A stretch of 50,069 nucleotides of DNA from Eubacterium sp. (GTDB lineage: Bacteria > Bacillota > Clostridia > Lachnospirales > Lachnospiraceae). Under the pieces are notes generated by a model that did not search any database, had not been told where the DNA came from, and saw only the letters and a list, made by a program, of their open reading frames with translations. Position numbers and translations under genes: made by a program. The stretch is from positions 1-50,069 of the forward strand of contig JAFOIV010000124.1 of NCBI GenBank assembly GCA_017420535.1, given 5' to 3'. Shown here piece after piece: positions 1 through 7,413 of the stretch (within the stretch, counting starts at the first letter, position 1; the number at the start of each line of letters is the position of its first letter).

Positions 1-293
1 AAGCTACAATAGGAACAGCAGATTATCTCCGTGAGAGAGGAATCAAGACAAGAGTACGTCGTAAGCTTTCAGAAGGCAGCACAGAAATCCTTGATTCAAT
101 CCGCGCCGGATATGTAAGTTACGTTATCAATACCCGTGCCGTACTTTCAGGTGTTCACTATGAAGACGGTGTAGAAATAAGAAAGTGTGCTACACTTAAC
201 TCAGTAACAATGCTCACATCACTTGACACTGTACGTGTTCTCCTCGACGTCCTCGAAGAGATCACCATCAGCGTAAGTCCAATCATGTGCTAA
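1..293 (+). CDS. carB: Carbamoyl-phosphate synthase large subunit, C-terminal fragment
   Basis: Only the last 96 codons are present; the gene starts outside the window and the first whole codon begins at base 3. CarB makes carbamoyl phosphate from bicarbonate, ATP and glutamine-derived ammonia for arginine and pyrimidine synthesis. The visible part is the C-terminal MGS-like allosteric domain, recognised by GTADYLRERGIKTR, a serine-rich EGS turn, SYVINTR, SGVHYEDG and SLDTVRVLLDVLEE, all typical of CarB C-termini. The reading frame ends in TAA at 291-293 and a strong hairpin terminator follows at once, so carB is probably the last gene of its operon. The identification is firm; nothing can be said about the missing part. 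Confidence 0.93.
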   Translation, partial: ATIGTADYLRERGIKTRVRRKLSEGSTEILDSIRAGYVSYVINTRAVLSGVHYEDGVEIRKCATLNSVTMLTSLDTVRVLLDVLEEITISVSPIMC

Positions 294-305
294 ATAAAAT
301 TCAAA

Positions 306-348
306 GAAAAAAATCAGCGTCATGCTTGCATGAAACGCTGATTTTTTT
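306..348 (+). terminator. Intrinsic terminator after carB
   Basis: The arms AAATCAGCGT and ACGCTGATTT enclose a short CATG/CATG inner stem and are followed by a run of seven T. The upstream A-run lets it fold on the other strand too. It begins 13 bases after the carB stop codon. Confidence 0.85.
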
Positions 349-359
349 CTTATGAATTG

Positions 360-436
360 AAACTGCATGAGTGTGGAGGACGAAGTCCGGGAACACGAAT
401 GCAGTTTAGAAATTGCGAGAGCAAAGCGGAGCAATT
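360..436. repeat. Unexplained folded element: nested hairpin plus a second inverted repeat
   Basis: A perfect 9-bp stem (AAACTGCAT at 360-368 with ATGCAGTTT at 399-407) encloses GTGT/ACAC (371-374 with 393-396) and then GGAC-GAA-GTCC (378-388). A second inverted repeat, AATTGC/GCAATT (411-416 with 431-436), follows three bases later. Both sit between two independent terminator hairpins, so they are not needed to end carB. No credible reading frame runs through it. It may be a dispersed palindromic repeat or a small structured RNA; I do not recognise a named family. Confidence 0.5.
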
Positions 437-450
437 CCGTTATTTAGAAG

Positions 451-486
451 AAAAAAGAACAGCATGAAACGCTGTTCTTTTTTTTG
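451..486. terminator. Bidirectional terminator between carB and the formate/nitrite channel gene
   Basis: GAACAGC/GCTGTTC arms flank a 7-base loop, with A6 on the left and a long T-run on the right. Transcripts from either side would end in a U-tract. The minus-strand gene ends at 514, so this is most likely its terminator. Confidence 0.75.
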
Positions 487-513
487 GCGTCCGTTCGACA
501 TCCGTCCGTCCGT

Positions 514-1353
514 TTATTTCTCACTCTGCTCTTTTTTTCTATATACGAACCAGAATGGCAGTGATGTAAATAACATACCGCCTACGAGGTTTCCAAGAGT
601 AACCGGAATAAGATTCTTAACGATAAGATTCTTAAGCCTTAAAGCCTCGATAACTTTATCTGATACAAGACCGTAAGTATCGGCAGCAACAGACATAAAT
701 GTGTTATCTCTTGATGCGATTCTTCCTGCAAAAAGGTAATACATATTTGCAACGGAATGCTCATATCCTGAAAGAACAAAGGCCATAATGATAAAGAAGA
801 TCATTGTAGCTTTTCCTGCAACGTCTTTTGAAGATGTGGCGCAAAGAACAGCAAGGCATACTAACATGTTACAAAGGATACCTGAAGCAAAAGCCTGACC
901 AAAGGACATACCGACTTTACCATAGGCAATTTTGATAGTATAAGCACCAATAAGATCTCTGTTCTGATTCCACTGGCCTGCAATGTCAGTAAGGTGGGCA
1001 ATTAAAATGCAACCGAAAAAATTACCGACATAAACAATTGAAAGGTTTTTTAATAATTTTAATACGCTGACCTTTTTATCGAGAACTGCCATCAGAATAA
1101 GGCAATTTCCTGTGAAAAGCTCGGCTCCCATAACGATAACGAGCATTAAACCTACTGGAAATACAAAACCTGTAACAAGTTTTGCCACTCCGGCATTAGA
1201 GATATCGTGAGCTGCATAATTAGCGGCAGCAGCGCCAAAGGCAATAAATGTGCCTGACATAAAGCTTAGTATAACAGCTTTAAAGAATGTGAGATTGGTC
1301 TTTCTTACGGAACCGTTAATACTAGCTTCCAGTATTGTAGCTGGATTATTCAT
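514..1353 (-). CDS. Formate/nitrite transporter family channel
   Basis: This 279-residue polytopic membrane protein belongs to the FocA/NirC (FNT) family of pentameric channels for formate, nitrite or related small anions. Visible family signatures are GAELFTGN in the early membrane region and GYEHSVANMY late in the protein; the second carries the conserved pore histidine. The start was set at the ATG at 1353 because a GGAAG ribosome site lies upstream and the family N-terminus begins here. An upstream in-frame ATG at 1476 would place 41 unrelated residues in front and lies inside the terminator of the preceding gene. In a fermenting anaerobe the natural substrate is probably formate, but this is inference; nitrite or hydrosulfide cannot be excluded. 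Confidence 0.87.
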   Translation of the reverse strand: MNNPATILEASINGSVRKTNLTFFKAVILSFMSGTFIAFGAAAANYAAHDISNAGVAKLVTGFVFPVGLMLVIVMGAELFTGNCLILMAVLDKKVSVLKLLKNLSIVYVGNFFGCILIAHLTDIAGQWNQNRDLIGAYTIKIAYGKVGMSFGQAFASGILCNMLVCLAVLCATSSKDVAGKATMIFFIIMAFVLSGYEHSVANMYYLFAGRIASRDNTFMSVAADTYGLVSDKVIEALRLKNLIVKNLIPVTLGNLVGGMLFTSLPFWFVYRKKEQSEK

Positions 1354-1422
1354 AGTTCTTTCGTCTTCCTTCCCTTTAGAGTAATGCCTTACTAGAATAA
1401 TACAACGGTTTCGGGAATTCAA

Positions 1423-1471
1423 GAAAAAAAGAGCCTCAAATTGTACTAAATAAATACAATCTGAGACTCTT
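1423..1471 (-). terminator. Intrinsic terminator after the DAHP synthase gene
   Basis: Read on the minus strand, AAGAGT-CTCA-GATTGTA pairs with TACAAT-TTGAG-CTCTT across an A+T-rich loop, followed by a T7 tract. It separates DAHP synthase from the downstream FNT channel gene. Confidence 0.8.
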
Positions 1472-1489
1472 ATCATATTTTCATATTTT

Positions 1490-2524
1490 TTACAGAAGAT
1501 CAGCTAAATCGTAAATTAATTTTTCTGTCTTATCCCATCCAAGACATGGGTCTGTGATGGATTTTCCATAAATGCCTTCGCCAATCTTTTGAGCACCGTC
1601 TTCAATATAACTTTCAATCATAAGACCTTTAACAAGTTTCTGAATATCAGCTGAATGACGCATTGAATGAAGTACATCCTTAGCTATACGGATCTGCTCT
1701 AAGTATTTCTTATTAGAGTTAGAGTGGTTTGTGTCTACAATAACTGCAGGATTATCATAGTGCTTAGCCTGATACTCTTCACTTACTCTGATAAGATCTT
1801 CGTAATGGTAGTTTGGCATGCTTCTTCCAAACTGATCCACATAACCTCTCATAATGGCATGAGTAAGTGGATTACCATTTGTCTGAACCTCCCAGCCTCT
1901 GTATAAGAAACGCTGTGGATTCTGAGCTGCTGTGATAGAGTTCATCATAACAGTAATGTCACCACTGGTTGGATTCTTCATACCTGCTGGAATTCCGATT
2001 CCGCTGGCAACGAGTCTATGCTCCTGATCTTCAACAGATCTTGCACCAATAGCAACATAGCTAAGAAGATCTGATAAATAACGGTGATTTTCAGGGTAGA
2101 GCATTTCTTCAGCACATGTAAATCCTGTTTCTTTTACAACTCTGGCATGCATTTCTCGGATTGCAATGATTCCGGCAAGCATATCCTCTTTTCCTTCTGG
2201 ATCTGGCTGATGAAGCATTCCCTTATATCCAAGTCCAAGAGTTCTTGGTTTGTTTGTATATACACGAGGAATTATAAAAATCTTATCTTTAACTTTATCA
2301 GAAACTTTAGCGAGACGAGTCATATAATCGAGAACAGCGTCTTCGTTATCGGAAGAGCATGGCCCGATGATAAGTAAAAATCGATCATCTTCACCTTTAA
2401 AGATTTTTGCAATCTCTGCGTCGCGGGTTTCTTTGATTTCTTGTACGTTTTCAGGTAATGGAAATTCTTCCTTTAATTCCTTTGGAGTAGGAAGCTTTCT
2501 TAAAAATTCCATTGGCATTTCCAT
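1490..2524 (-). CDS. aroF: 3-deoxy-7-phosphoheptulonate (DAHP) synthase, class I AroFGH type
   Basis: It condenses phosphoenolpyruvate with erythrose-4-phosphate, the first step of the shikimate pathway to aromatic amino acids. The 344-residue protein matches the AroF/G/H length of about 350. It shows LLIIGPCSSDN, the PRVYTNKPRTLGLGYKG substrate loop, GARSVEDQEHR, the SGIGIPAGMKNPTSGD block and VDTNHSNSNK. The letter of the paralogue, and which amino acid inhibits it, cannot be read from sequence. The start at 2524 has an AGGAGG site ten bases upstream; a second ATG two codons later is also possible. Two palindromes lie in the shared upstream region at 2611-2672. Confidence 0.93.
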   Translation of the reverse strand: MEMPMEFLRKLPTPKELKEEFPLPENVQEIKETRDAEIAKIFKGEDDRFLLIIGPCSSDNEDAVLDYMTRLAKVSDKVKDKIFIIPRVYTNKPRTLGLGYKGMLHQPDPEGKEDMLAGIIAIREMHARVVKETGFTCAEEMLYPENHRYLSDLLSYVAIGARSVEDQEHRLVASGIGIPAGMKNPTSGDITVMMNSITAAQNPQRFLYRGWEVQTNGNPLTHAIMRGYVDQFGRSMPNYHYEDLIRVSEEYQAKHYDNPAVIVDTNHSNSNKKYLEQIRIAKDVLHSMRHSADIQKLVKGLMIESYIEDGAQKIGEGIYGKSITDPCLGWDKTEKLIYDLADLL

Positions 2525-2610
2525 GATGTTAATTCCTCCTTATATGTGGTGATAAAAGCATATCATAAAATGATAAAGCTTTCTTCCTTTTTTTTAATAT
2601 GTAAATGTGA

Positions 2611-2672
2611 TATTTTAATATTGTATTAAAATACTTTTCTGGAACACTTTAATACTTTAACACGTTAAAGTG
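2611..2672. promoter_or_regulatory. Two adjacent palindromes in a divergent intergenic region, operator candidates
   Basis: TATTTTAATA at 2611-2620 and TATTAAAATA at 2624-2633 are perfect 10-bp arms around a 3-base centre. Twelve bases later CACTTTAA (2645-2652) and TTAAAGTG (2665-2672) form a second inverted repeat that also contains an internal copy, CTTTAAC/GTTAAAG (2655-2670). The region lies between divergently transcribed DAHP synthase and the gene at 2734. Neither is followed by a T-run on a gene-ending strand, so they look like protein-binding sites. The regulator is unknown. Confidence 0.4.
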
Positions 2673-2733
2673 GTAAAATGCAATAGCAAATTTAAAAAAA
2701 ATTAAAAACGTTGAGAATTATTTTTGAAAAAAT

Positions 2734-3405
2734 ATGAAAAAGATCATTTTAAATGAATTTGAAGAAGTTAATTTATCAAAAGATTATATAGCGGTAGAAG
2801 GCTCATTTGGTGGTAATCAGGGATGGAGTGATAAAAAGCTGGTGTCTGATTATGGCTGTGGACTTATAGCTTTTAATGATTCAATCCTTTATATGAAGGA
2901 AGGGCTGCGTAGAAAGTTTAACAGTAAAGAGAATTATCTCACCCGCCTTGATATGATAAAGAAGGATTATTTTAAATTCTGGTTCTGGCATGGGATACCG
3001 GGGATTTTTCTTTCTCTTGCCATGAATAGGTTTTTCAAAGGAAATAAAATGCCCTACAAAGCCAGATGGGGTGTGCTTCCCTGGAATTTGAAGAAACGTA
3101 TTAAAGAAATGATAGGTCTTATGGATGTTCCTGCTATCATTTCAGTTGGGCCGGGATATCTGAATAAAAGAAGAGTGGCCTTATATGAAAGGGTTTCGGA
3201 TAATACCTTTCAGGAAGTAAATAGCGCCAAGGGCCATTATATGATGGTTACAGGATATATTGAAGAATTGGGAACCGAAAAAATGATGATGAGGATTTCT
3301 TCCTGGGGAAAGATGTATTATATAGATTACTTAGAATATGAGCAGTATATAAAGAAATCCGATAATTTCTATTTTACATCCATTTTAAATATAATTAAAA
3401 AATGA
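2734..3405 (+). CDS. Possible papain-fold (C39-like) protein, function unknown
   Basis: I do not recognise a characterised family for this 223-residue protein. The arrangement resembles cysteine peptidases of the papain/C39 fold: Gln29, then Cys42 in DYGCGLIAF, then His168 in GHYMMVTGY, then SSWGK at about 189-193 where papain-like enzymes carry Asn-Ser-Trp-Gly. The third catalytic residue would therefore be altered or placed elsewhere. There is no signal peptide. A short hydrophobic stretch lies near residues 82-98. The ribosome site is weak, with only A-rich sequence before the ATG. It is a single-gene unit, divergent from DAHP synthase and closed by a terminator. Fold assignment is tentative. 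Confidence 0.5.
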   Translation: MKKIILNEFEEVNLSKDYIAVEGSFGGNQGWSDKKLVSDYGCGLIAFNDSILYMKEGLRRKFNSKENYLTRLDMIKKDYFKFWFWHGIPGIFLSLAMNRFFKGNKMPYKARWGVLPWNLKKRIKEMIGLMDVPAIISVGPGYLNKRRVALYERVSDNTFQEVNSAKGHYMMVTGYIEELGTEKMMMRISSWGKMYYIDYLEYEQYIKKSDNFYFTSILNIIKK

Positions 3406-3415
3406 ATCGCTGAAT

Positions 3416-3460
3416 AAAAAGACCAGAATTTGAGGTATCTCAATACTCTGGTCTTTATTA
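3416..3460. terminator. Bidirectional terminator between convergent genes
   Basis: AAAGACCAGA and TCTGGTCTTT form a 10-bp stem with an inner TTGAG/CTCAA pair. A-runs on the left and T-rich sequence on the right allow termination of both the gene ending at 3405 and the minus-strand GH5 gene ending at 3466. Confidence 0.85.
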
Positions 3461-3465
3461 TTTGC

Positions 3466-4488
3466 TTATTTTTCTGTAAGGATCTTAAGAAGATCATTTC
3501 TTATTGGTGAATAATGATCATCAATGAGTCCAAAATCTTTCTCTTTATAATTCCAAAGGGCAGATCCAATATTATATTCATTAAACAGTGAGCAGCAGTC
3601 CTTAAACCATCTTACGGTATCTGGAAGTGGAGCTTGATCTATAACTCCATATTCGCCGCAATAAAGACGGGCGCCGGCATTTTTTGCAGCTTCTATTGCT
3701 TCCTGCATAAGACTTCTCATGAATTCTTTATCGATATAGGAAAAATCAGTCTGAAGTATTGAACCTGCCTGGTCACCAATCTTCTTACACTGAACCATGT
3801 AATCATCTTTTGAAGCCGGGTAACTTACATCTGTCTTCATGTCCATGTTTTTTACCCAATAAGCTTTCTGATGGGTAAAGATAAGTGGTTCATAGAAATG
3901 AAATGTAAAATAGATGTTTTCGTCTTGTGGCTTCTCTAAGTATTTAAGAGTTGATGCTGAATTCCAGAGAATTCCACCGTAAATGATAGGTGAATCTTTG
4001 GTATATTCTCTTATGGTTGCAACGGAACGGGCAATAAGTTGGTTCCAGGCTTCAGTATTCTCTGTTTCAACAACTTCATTAAGAAGCTCAAAGGCTACAT
4101 TTTCGTGATGACAGAAATGTTTAACTATGTTGGTCCAGAGATTTAAAAATCTATTCTGTAAAGCTGGATCCTTAAAGAGATTGTTTTTTTCAGCATTTCC
4201 GGCATCGTTGAAATCATATCCGGGAGCTTTATGAAGATCCAGGATGATATTGAGTCCATATTCTTTAGCTGCATTGATCACATTTTCAACAATCTCATAG
4301 CCAAGACCTTTTTCAATTCCGCAAGAATCCTCAAGTACTTCATAATCTATAGGAAGTCTTACATGATCAAATCCCTGAAGAGAGATCCATTCTATATCTT
4401 CCTTTGTGATAAAGGATCTGTGGTGTTCGTCTGTATGGTTACACTGGGATAGGAATCCGCCGAGATTGATACCGTGTTTTAATTCCAT
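3466..4488 (-). CDS. Cytosolic glycoside hydrolase family 5 (cellulase-like)
   Basis: This is a 340-residue single-domain GH5 (alpha/beta)8 retaining enzyme. The general acid/base is Glu138 in LLNEV and the nucleophile is Glu279 in CGEYG; Arg44 in DHVRLP, His86 in LDLHKAPG and His197 in FHFYEP match other conserved active-site positions. No signal peptide, carbohydrate-binding or anchoring domain is present, so it probably acts inside the cell on imported oligosaccharides such as cello- or gluco-oligosaccharides. The exact linkage specificity cannot be given. The start has a GGAGG site. The gene is downstream of the ABC-F gene on the same strand with a 118-base gap; I see no terminator there, but also no convincing promoter. 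Confidence 0.88.
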   Translation of the reverse strand: MELKHGINLGGFLSQCNHTDEHHRSFITKEDIEWISLQGFDHVRLPIDYEVLEDSCGIEKGLGYEIVENVINAAKEYGLNIILDLHKAPGYDFNDAGNAEKNNLFKDPALQNRFLNLWTNIVKHFCHHENVAFELLNEVVETENTEAWNQLIARSVATIREYTKDSPIIYGGILWNSASTLKYLEKPQDENIYFTFHFYEPLIFTHQKAYWVKNMDMKTDVSYPASKDDYMVQCKKIGDQAGSILQTDFSYIDKEFMRSLMQEAIEAAKNAGARLYCGEYGVIDQAPLPDTVRWFKDCCSLFNEYNIGSALWNYKEKDFGLIDDHYSPIRNDLLKILTEK

Positions 4489-4606
4489 TATAAACTATCC
4501 TCCATTATTAATTGTGTGTCGTGTGTCATTATCTATTCTTTCAGATGAAGGAGTAAATTTATATCATATTGGTTTACTTAATGTTGAATTAATGACTAAA
4601 TAATTC

Positions 4607-6166
4607 TTACATCTCGCGGAGAGCCCATTCCTTGCAGTTTCTTACTTCTGTGGCCAGTCCTTCGTAGAATTCTGGCTCATGGCATACCATAAGGATGCTG
4701 CCTTTGTAATCTATAAGAGCCTGTTTTAATACTTCCTTGGCATCTGGATCCAGGTGGTTTGTAGGCTCGTCTAATACAAGAAGGTTTGATGGGCGTCCGA
4801 TAAGTTTTGCAAGTCTTACCTTTGCCTGCTCACCACCGGAAAGAACCTTTACTTTGCTTTCAATATGATCAGAGGTAAGGCCGCATTTAGCAAGGGCACT
4901 TCGCACTTCATACTGGTTCCATGAAGGAAATTCCTGCCATAATTCTTCAAGGCAGGTTGTTTCTATATCGGCAGGTGTTTCCTGCTCAAAATATCCGATC
5001 TCAAGGAAGTCCCCTCTTGATACATCGCCGCTGATAGGCTTAATGATACCAAGAAGACTCTTTAAAAGTGTTGATTTACCAATACCATTTGAACCGGTAA
5101 GCACTACTTTTGAGCCTCTTTCCATCATGAAATCAAGAGGTTTTGAAAGTGGTTCGTCATAACCGATAACAAGATCTTTGGTTTCGAAGAGTACACGGCT
5201 TGGGGTACGGGCAACCTGAAAATTAAATTCCGGCTTTGCCTTTGTTCTTGATAATTCAACAAGTTCCATATTGTCCAGCTTTTTCTGACGGGACATGGCC
5301 ATATTTCTTGTGGCAACACGGGCTTTATTTCTTGCAACAAAGTCCTTTAATTCAGCAATTTCCTTCTGCTGTCTTTCGTAAGCTGCCTTCTTTTGAGCTT
5401 CATGAATAGCATGAACTTCCATGAATTTGTCATAATCCCCTACATATCTGTTTAAAGTACAGTCTTCAACATGATAAATGATATTGATAACGCTGTTTAA
5501 AAATGGAATATCATGAGATATTAAGATAAATGCGTTTTCATAGTTCTGGAGATAACGCTTAAGCCATTCGATGTGCTCAGCATCCAGGTAGTTAGTAGGC
5601 TCGTCTAAAAGAAGAATGTCAGGCTTCTCTAAAAGAAGCTTGGCAAGAAGAATCTTGGTTCTCTGTCCTCCGGATAATTCAGTAACATCCTTATCGAGTC
5701 CCAGGTCATTGAGACCGAAGGCACGGGCCACTTCATCAACTTTTGAGTCAATAAGGTAAAAGTCGTGCATGGTAAGGTAATCCTGAATGGTTCCTGTTTC
5801 TTCCATGATCTCATCCATTTTATCTGCCTTATCAGGATCTCCCATTTCCATATAAAGGTCATTCATACGCTGCTCTAATTCAAAAAGAGAAGCATAGGCA
5901 GACTGGAGAGTGGTTCTTATGGTCATTCCTTTTTCAAGTACAGCATGCTGATCCAGATAGCCGACTTTAACATTTTTTGCCCATTCGACTTTACCTGCAT
6001 CAGGCTGCATTTTTCCAGTTACTACGCTCATAAAGGTGGATTTTCCTTCGCCATTTGCACCTACAAGACCGATATGTTCGCCTTTAAGAAGGCGGAATGA
6101 TACATCGCGAAAAATCTCTCTATCGCCAAAACCGTGGGAAAGGTGTTCTACATTTAAAATACTCAT
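4607..6166 (-). CDS. ABC-F family ATPase (ribosome-associated type)
   Basis: This soluble protein of 519 residues has two ABC ATPase domains and no membrane segments, the plan of ABC-F proteins that act on the ribosome. The first Walker A is GANGEGKST (36-44), with an LSGGQ signature and LLLDEPTNYLD near residue 185. The second half has GSNGIGKST, LSGGEQ and LVLDEPTNHLD. A charged linker rich in Lys, Arg and Gln joins them, as in the P-site tRNA-interaction motif. It resembles housekeeping YbiT/YkpA-like members by length; an antibiotic-resistance role cannot be excluded but nothing suggests it. An AAAGGA ribosome site precedes the ATG. It follows the CmpB-like gene after 17 bases, so the two are co-transcribed. 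Confidence 0.9.
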   Translation of the reverse strand: MSILNVEHLSHGFGDREIFRDVSFRLLKGEHIGLVGANGEGKSTFMSVVTGKMQPDAGKVEWAKNVKVGYLDQHAVLEKGMTIRTTLQSAYASLFELEQRMNDLYMEMGDPDKADKMDEIMEETGTIQDYLTMHDFYLIDSKVDEVARAFGLNDLGLDKDVTELSGGQRTKILLAKLLLEKPDILLLDEPTNYLDAEHIEWLKRYLQNYENAFILISHDIPFLNSVINIIYHVEDCTLNRYVGDYDKFMEVHAIHEAQKKAAYERQQKEIAELKDFVARNKARVATRNMAMSRQKKLDNMELVELSRTKAKPEFNFQVARTPSRVLFETKDLVIGYDEPLSKPLDFMMERGSKVVLTGSNGIGKSTLLKSLLGIIKPISGDVSRGDFLEIGYFEQETPADIETTCLEELWQEFPSWNQYEVRSALAKCGLTSDHIESKVKVLSGGEQAKVRLAKLIGRPSNLLVLDEPTNHLDPDAKEVLKQALIDYKGSILMVCHEPEFYEGLATEVRNCKEWALREM

Positions 6167-6183
6167 AATAATAATCCTTTAAT

Positions 6184-6954
6184 CTATTTGATGTTATTAA
6201 TCTTATCTTTCATCCATTTTTTAATGGAGAAGTCGTCTAAGTTGTCTTTATATGTTTCGAATACATCCCTTATGGAAGTAAGGTTTGATGGGATGGAAAG
6301 GAGGAAACGGGTCTTTTCGTGAGCCATCTGCTCCATATCGATGATCTTGCCGCGGAAATCATTGATCCTTACTATAACGTTATACTCTTCAGCTATAGTC
6401 TTTAACTTGACTACTAACTTAAATGAGTATGAAATGTCGATGATAAATATTCCATAGAAAAGTCCTATGAAGAATGAAAAAGCTAAGTTGCGTGAAAGCC
6501 AATCGAGAGCTTCTAGAACCTCCGGGTCGATTACAAGGTAGTAAAATGCTCCAAGGGCTGTCCAGAATAAAGAGAACAGTGGGCATATGATTCCCTGGAT
6601 ATTTCCCCAGTTATCAGAATAGTCCCAAAGCTTAACGTGCATATGTATAATGAAAATGAGACCTGTTATATATTCTATTACGGTCATGGCAATACCCATG
6701 AGGATAACTGTGCAGACCTGATTCAGAAATTCATTTTCTTTAAAGAAAGGCATGGGAATCCTGGCCATAAGATAAAGGATAACAAGGCCGCTTCCGTATA
6801 AAGGAAGGCATGGCCCTACAAGAAAGCCCGGGTTGACCCATTTTTTATTTTTTCTGCCGTAGGGAGAACCAAATCTCCTATAGAACAGTTCGATACACCA
6901 GCCCAGAAGACTGCCGGTTGAAAACAAAAATAATAATACCAGTGCGTGATTCAT
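6184..6954 (-). CDS. CmpB-like integral membrane protein (putative ABC permease family)
   Basis: The 256-residue protein has about five hydrophobic segments in its first 170 residues, then a hydrophilic tail of about 85. The N-terminal pattern, GSLLGWCIELFYRRF, then a WVNPGFLVGPCLPLYG motif, matches the family annotated as putative ABC transporter permease (CmpB type). Functional evidence for that name is thin, and no partner ATPase for transport is adjacent; the downstream ABC-F ATPase is of the non-transport kind. The ATG at 6954 follows GGGAG at good spacing, and a TTGACA promoter lies at 7004-7032. Its function should be regarded as unknown. Confidence 0.72.
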   Translation of the reverse strand: MNHALVLLFLFSTGSLLGWCIELFYRRFGSPYGRKNKKWVNPGFLVGPCLPLYGSGLVILYLMARIPMPFFKENEFLNQVCTVILMGIAMTVIEYITGLIFIIHMHVKLWDYSDNWGNIQGIICPLFSLFWTALGAFYYLVIDPEVLEALDWLSRNLAFSFFIGLFYGIFIIDISYSFKLVVKLKTIAEEYNVIVRINDFRGKIIDMEQMAHEKTRFLLSIPSNLTSIRDVFETYKDNLDDFSIKKWMKDKINNIK

Positions 6955-7003
6955 GAAAAACTCCCAAAATAAGTGTTTAGATGTTTTAATATATCTGAGG
7001 CAT

Positions 7004-7032
7004 ATCTTATTCTATCCTATTAGAAATGTCAA
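7004..7032 (-). promoter_or_regulatory. Sigma-A type promoter for the CmpB-like/ABC-F operon
   Basis: On the minus strand, perfect TTGACA (7032-7027) is followed after 17 bases by TAAGAT (7009-7004), about 50 bases upstream of the start codon at 6954. Confidence 0.6.
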
Positions 7033-7163
7033 AATAAGAATTGTGAATCTTTTTTTTGTCTCACCTCGGTTAAAAACAAAAAATATTTAAATGAATTTTG
7101 AGATTAGAGAAAAATATACTTATTTTTAGGGTTAATATAAGAAAAAATAGTCAAAATGGGGTA

Positions 7164-7192
7164 TTGATGCCAATATTACTTTAATGTATAAT
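7164..7192 (+). promoter_or_regulatory. Strong promoter for tRNA-Ser and the nfn pair
   Basis: TTGATG (7164-7169), a 17-base spacer, and consensus TATAAT (7187-7192). Transcription should start near 7199, about 85 bases before the mature tRNA end. Confidence 0.75.
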
Positions 7193-7283
7193 TCTTAACT
7201 GTATGCGTATACCTTTTTGTGGAAATAGATTGGAAAGGGAGTAGATATACGCTTGTCTGGGCTTTAGATCAGACGGATTTTGT

Positions 7284-7371
7284 GGAGACGTATCGAAGTG
7301 GTCATAACGGTGCTGACTCGAAATCAGTTTGCCGGCTTGCTGGCACGAGGGTTCGAATCCCTCCGTCTCCG
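7284..7371 (+). tRNA. tRNA-Ser(CGA)
   Basis: This is an 88-base class II tRNA. The acceptor stem GGAGACG pairs with CGTCTCC (7364-7370) and the discriminator base is G7371. The anticodon stem GCTGA/TCAGT encloses loop CTCGAAA, giving anticodon CGA at 7319-7321, which reads UCG serine codons. A long variable arm, TTGCCGGC-TTGC-TGGC region, and a GTTCGAATC T-loop are present, as expected for tRNA-Ser. No CCA is encoded; the next bases are CTTGC. Confidence 0.97.
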
Positions 7372-7413
7372 CTTGCTATTAATCAAAAAATTTTTAAAGG
7401 GAGAGCTTTTATT

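Larger units (their letters stand above)
6955..7283. other. Divergent intergenic region before tRNA-Ser
   Basis: This 329-base stretch holds the minus-strand promoter at 7004-7032, the plus-strand promoter at 7164-7192 and a leader from about 7200. The leader contains GCGTATA/TATACGC (7205-7211 with 7245-7251) and GTCTG/CAGAC (7255-7274) inverted repeats just before the tRNA. An open reading frame can be drawn through the leader and tRNA into the next gene, but it is not a real protein start. Confidence 0.6.

Noticed and set aside
413-676. Small plus-strand frame after carB
   Set aside because: It crosses a terminator hairpin and the antisense end of the FNT gene, and has no ribosome site or protein similarity.
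4125-4603. Plus-strand frames opposite the GH5 gene start
   Set aside because: They are antisense shadows of the GH5 coding frame without ribosome sites.
4607-6166. Antibiotic-resistance ABC-F
   Set aside because: Architecture and length fit housekeeping ABC-F proteins, and no resistance genes or mobile elements are nearby.
7219-7413. Long N-terminal extension of the NfnA-like protein
   Set aside because: It runs across the promoter leader and the entire tRNA-Ser gene; the family N-terminus and ribosome site are at 7414.
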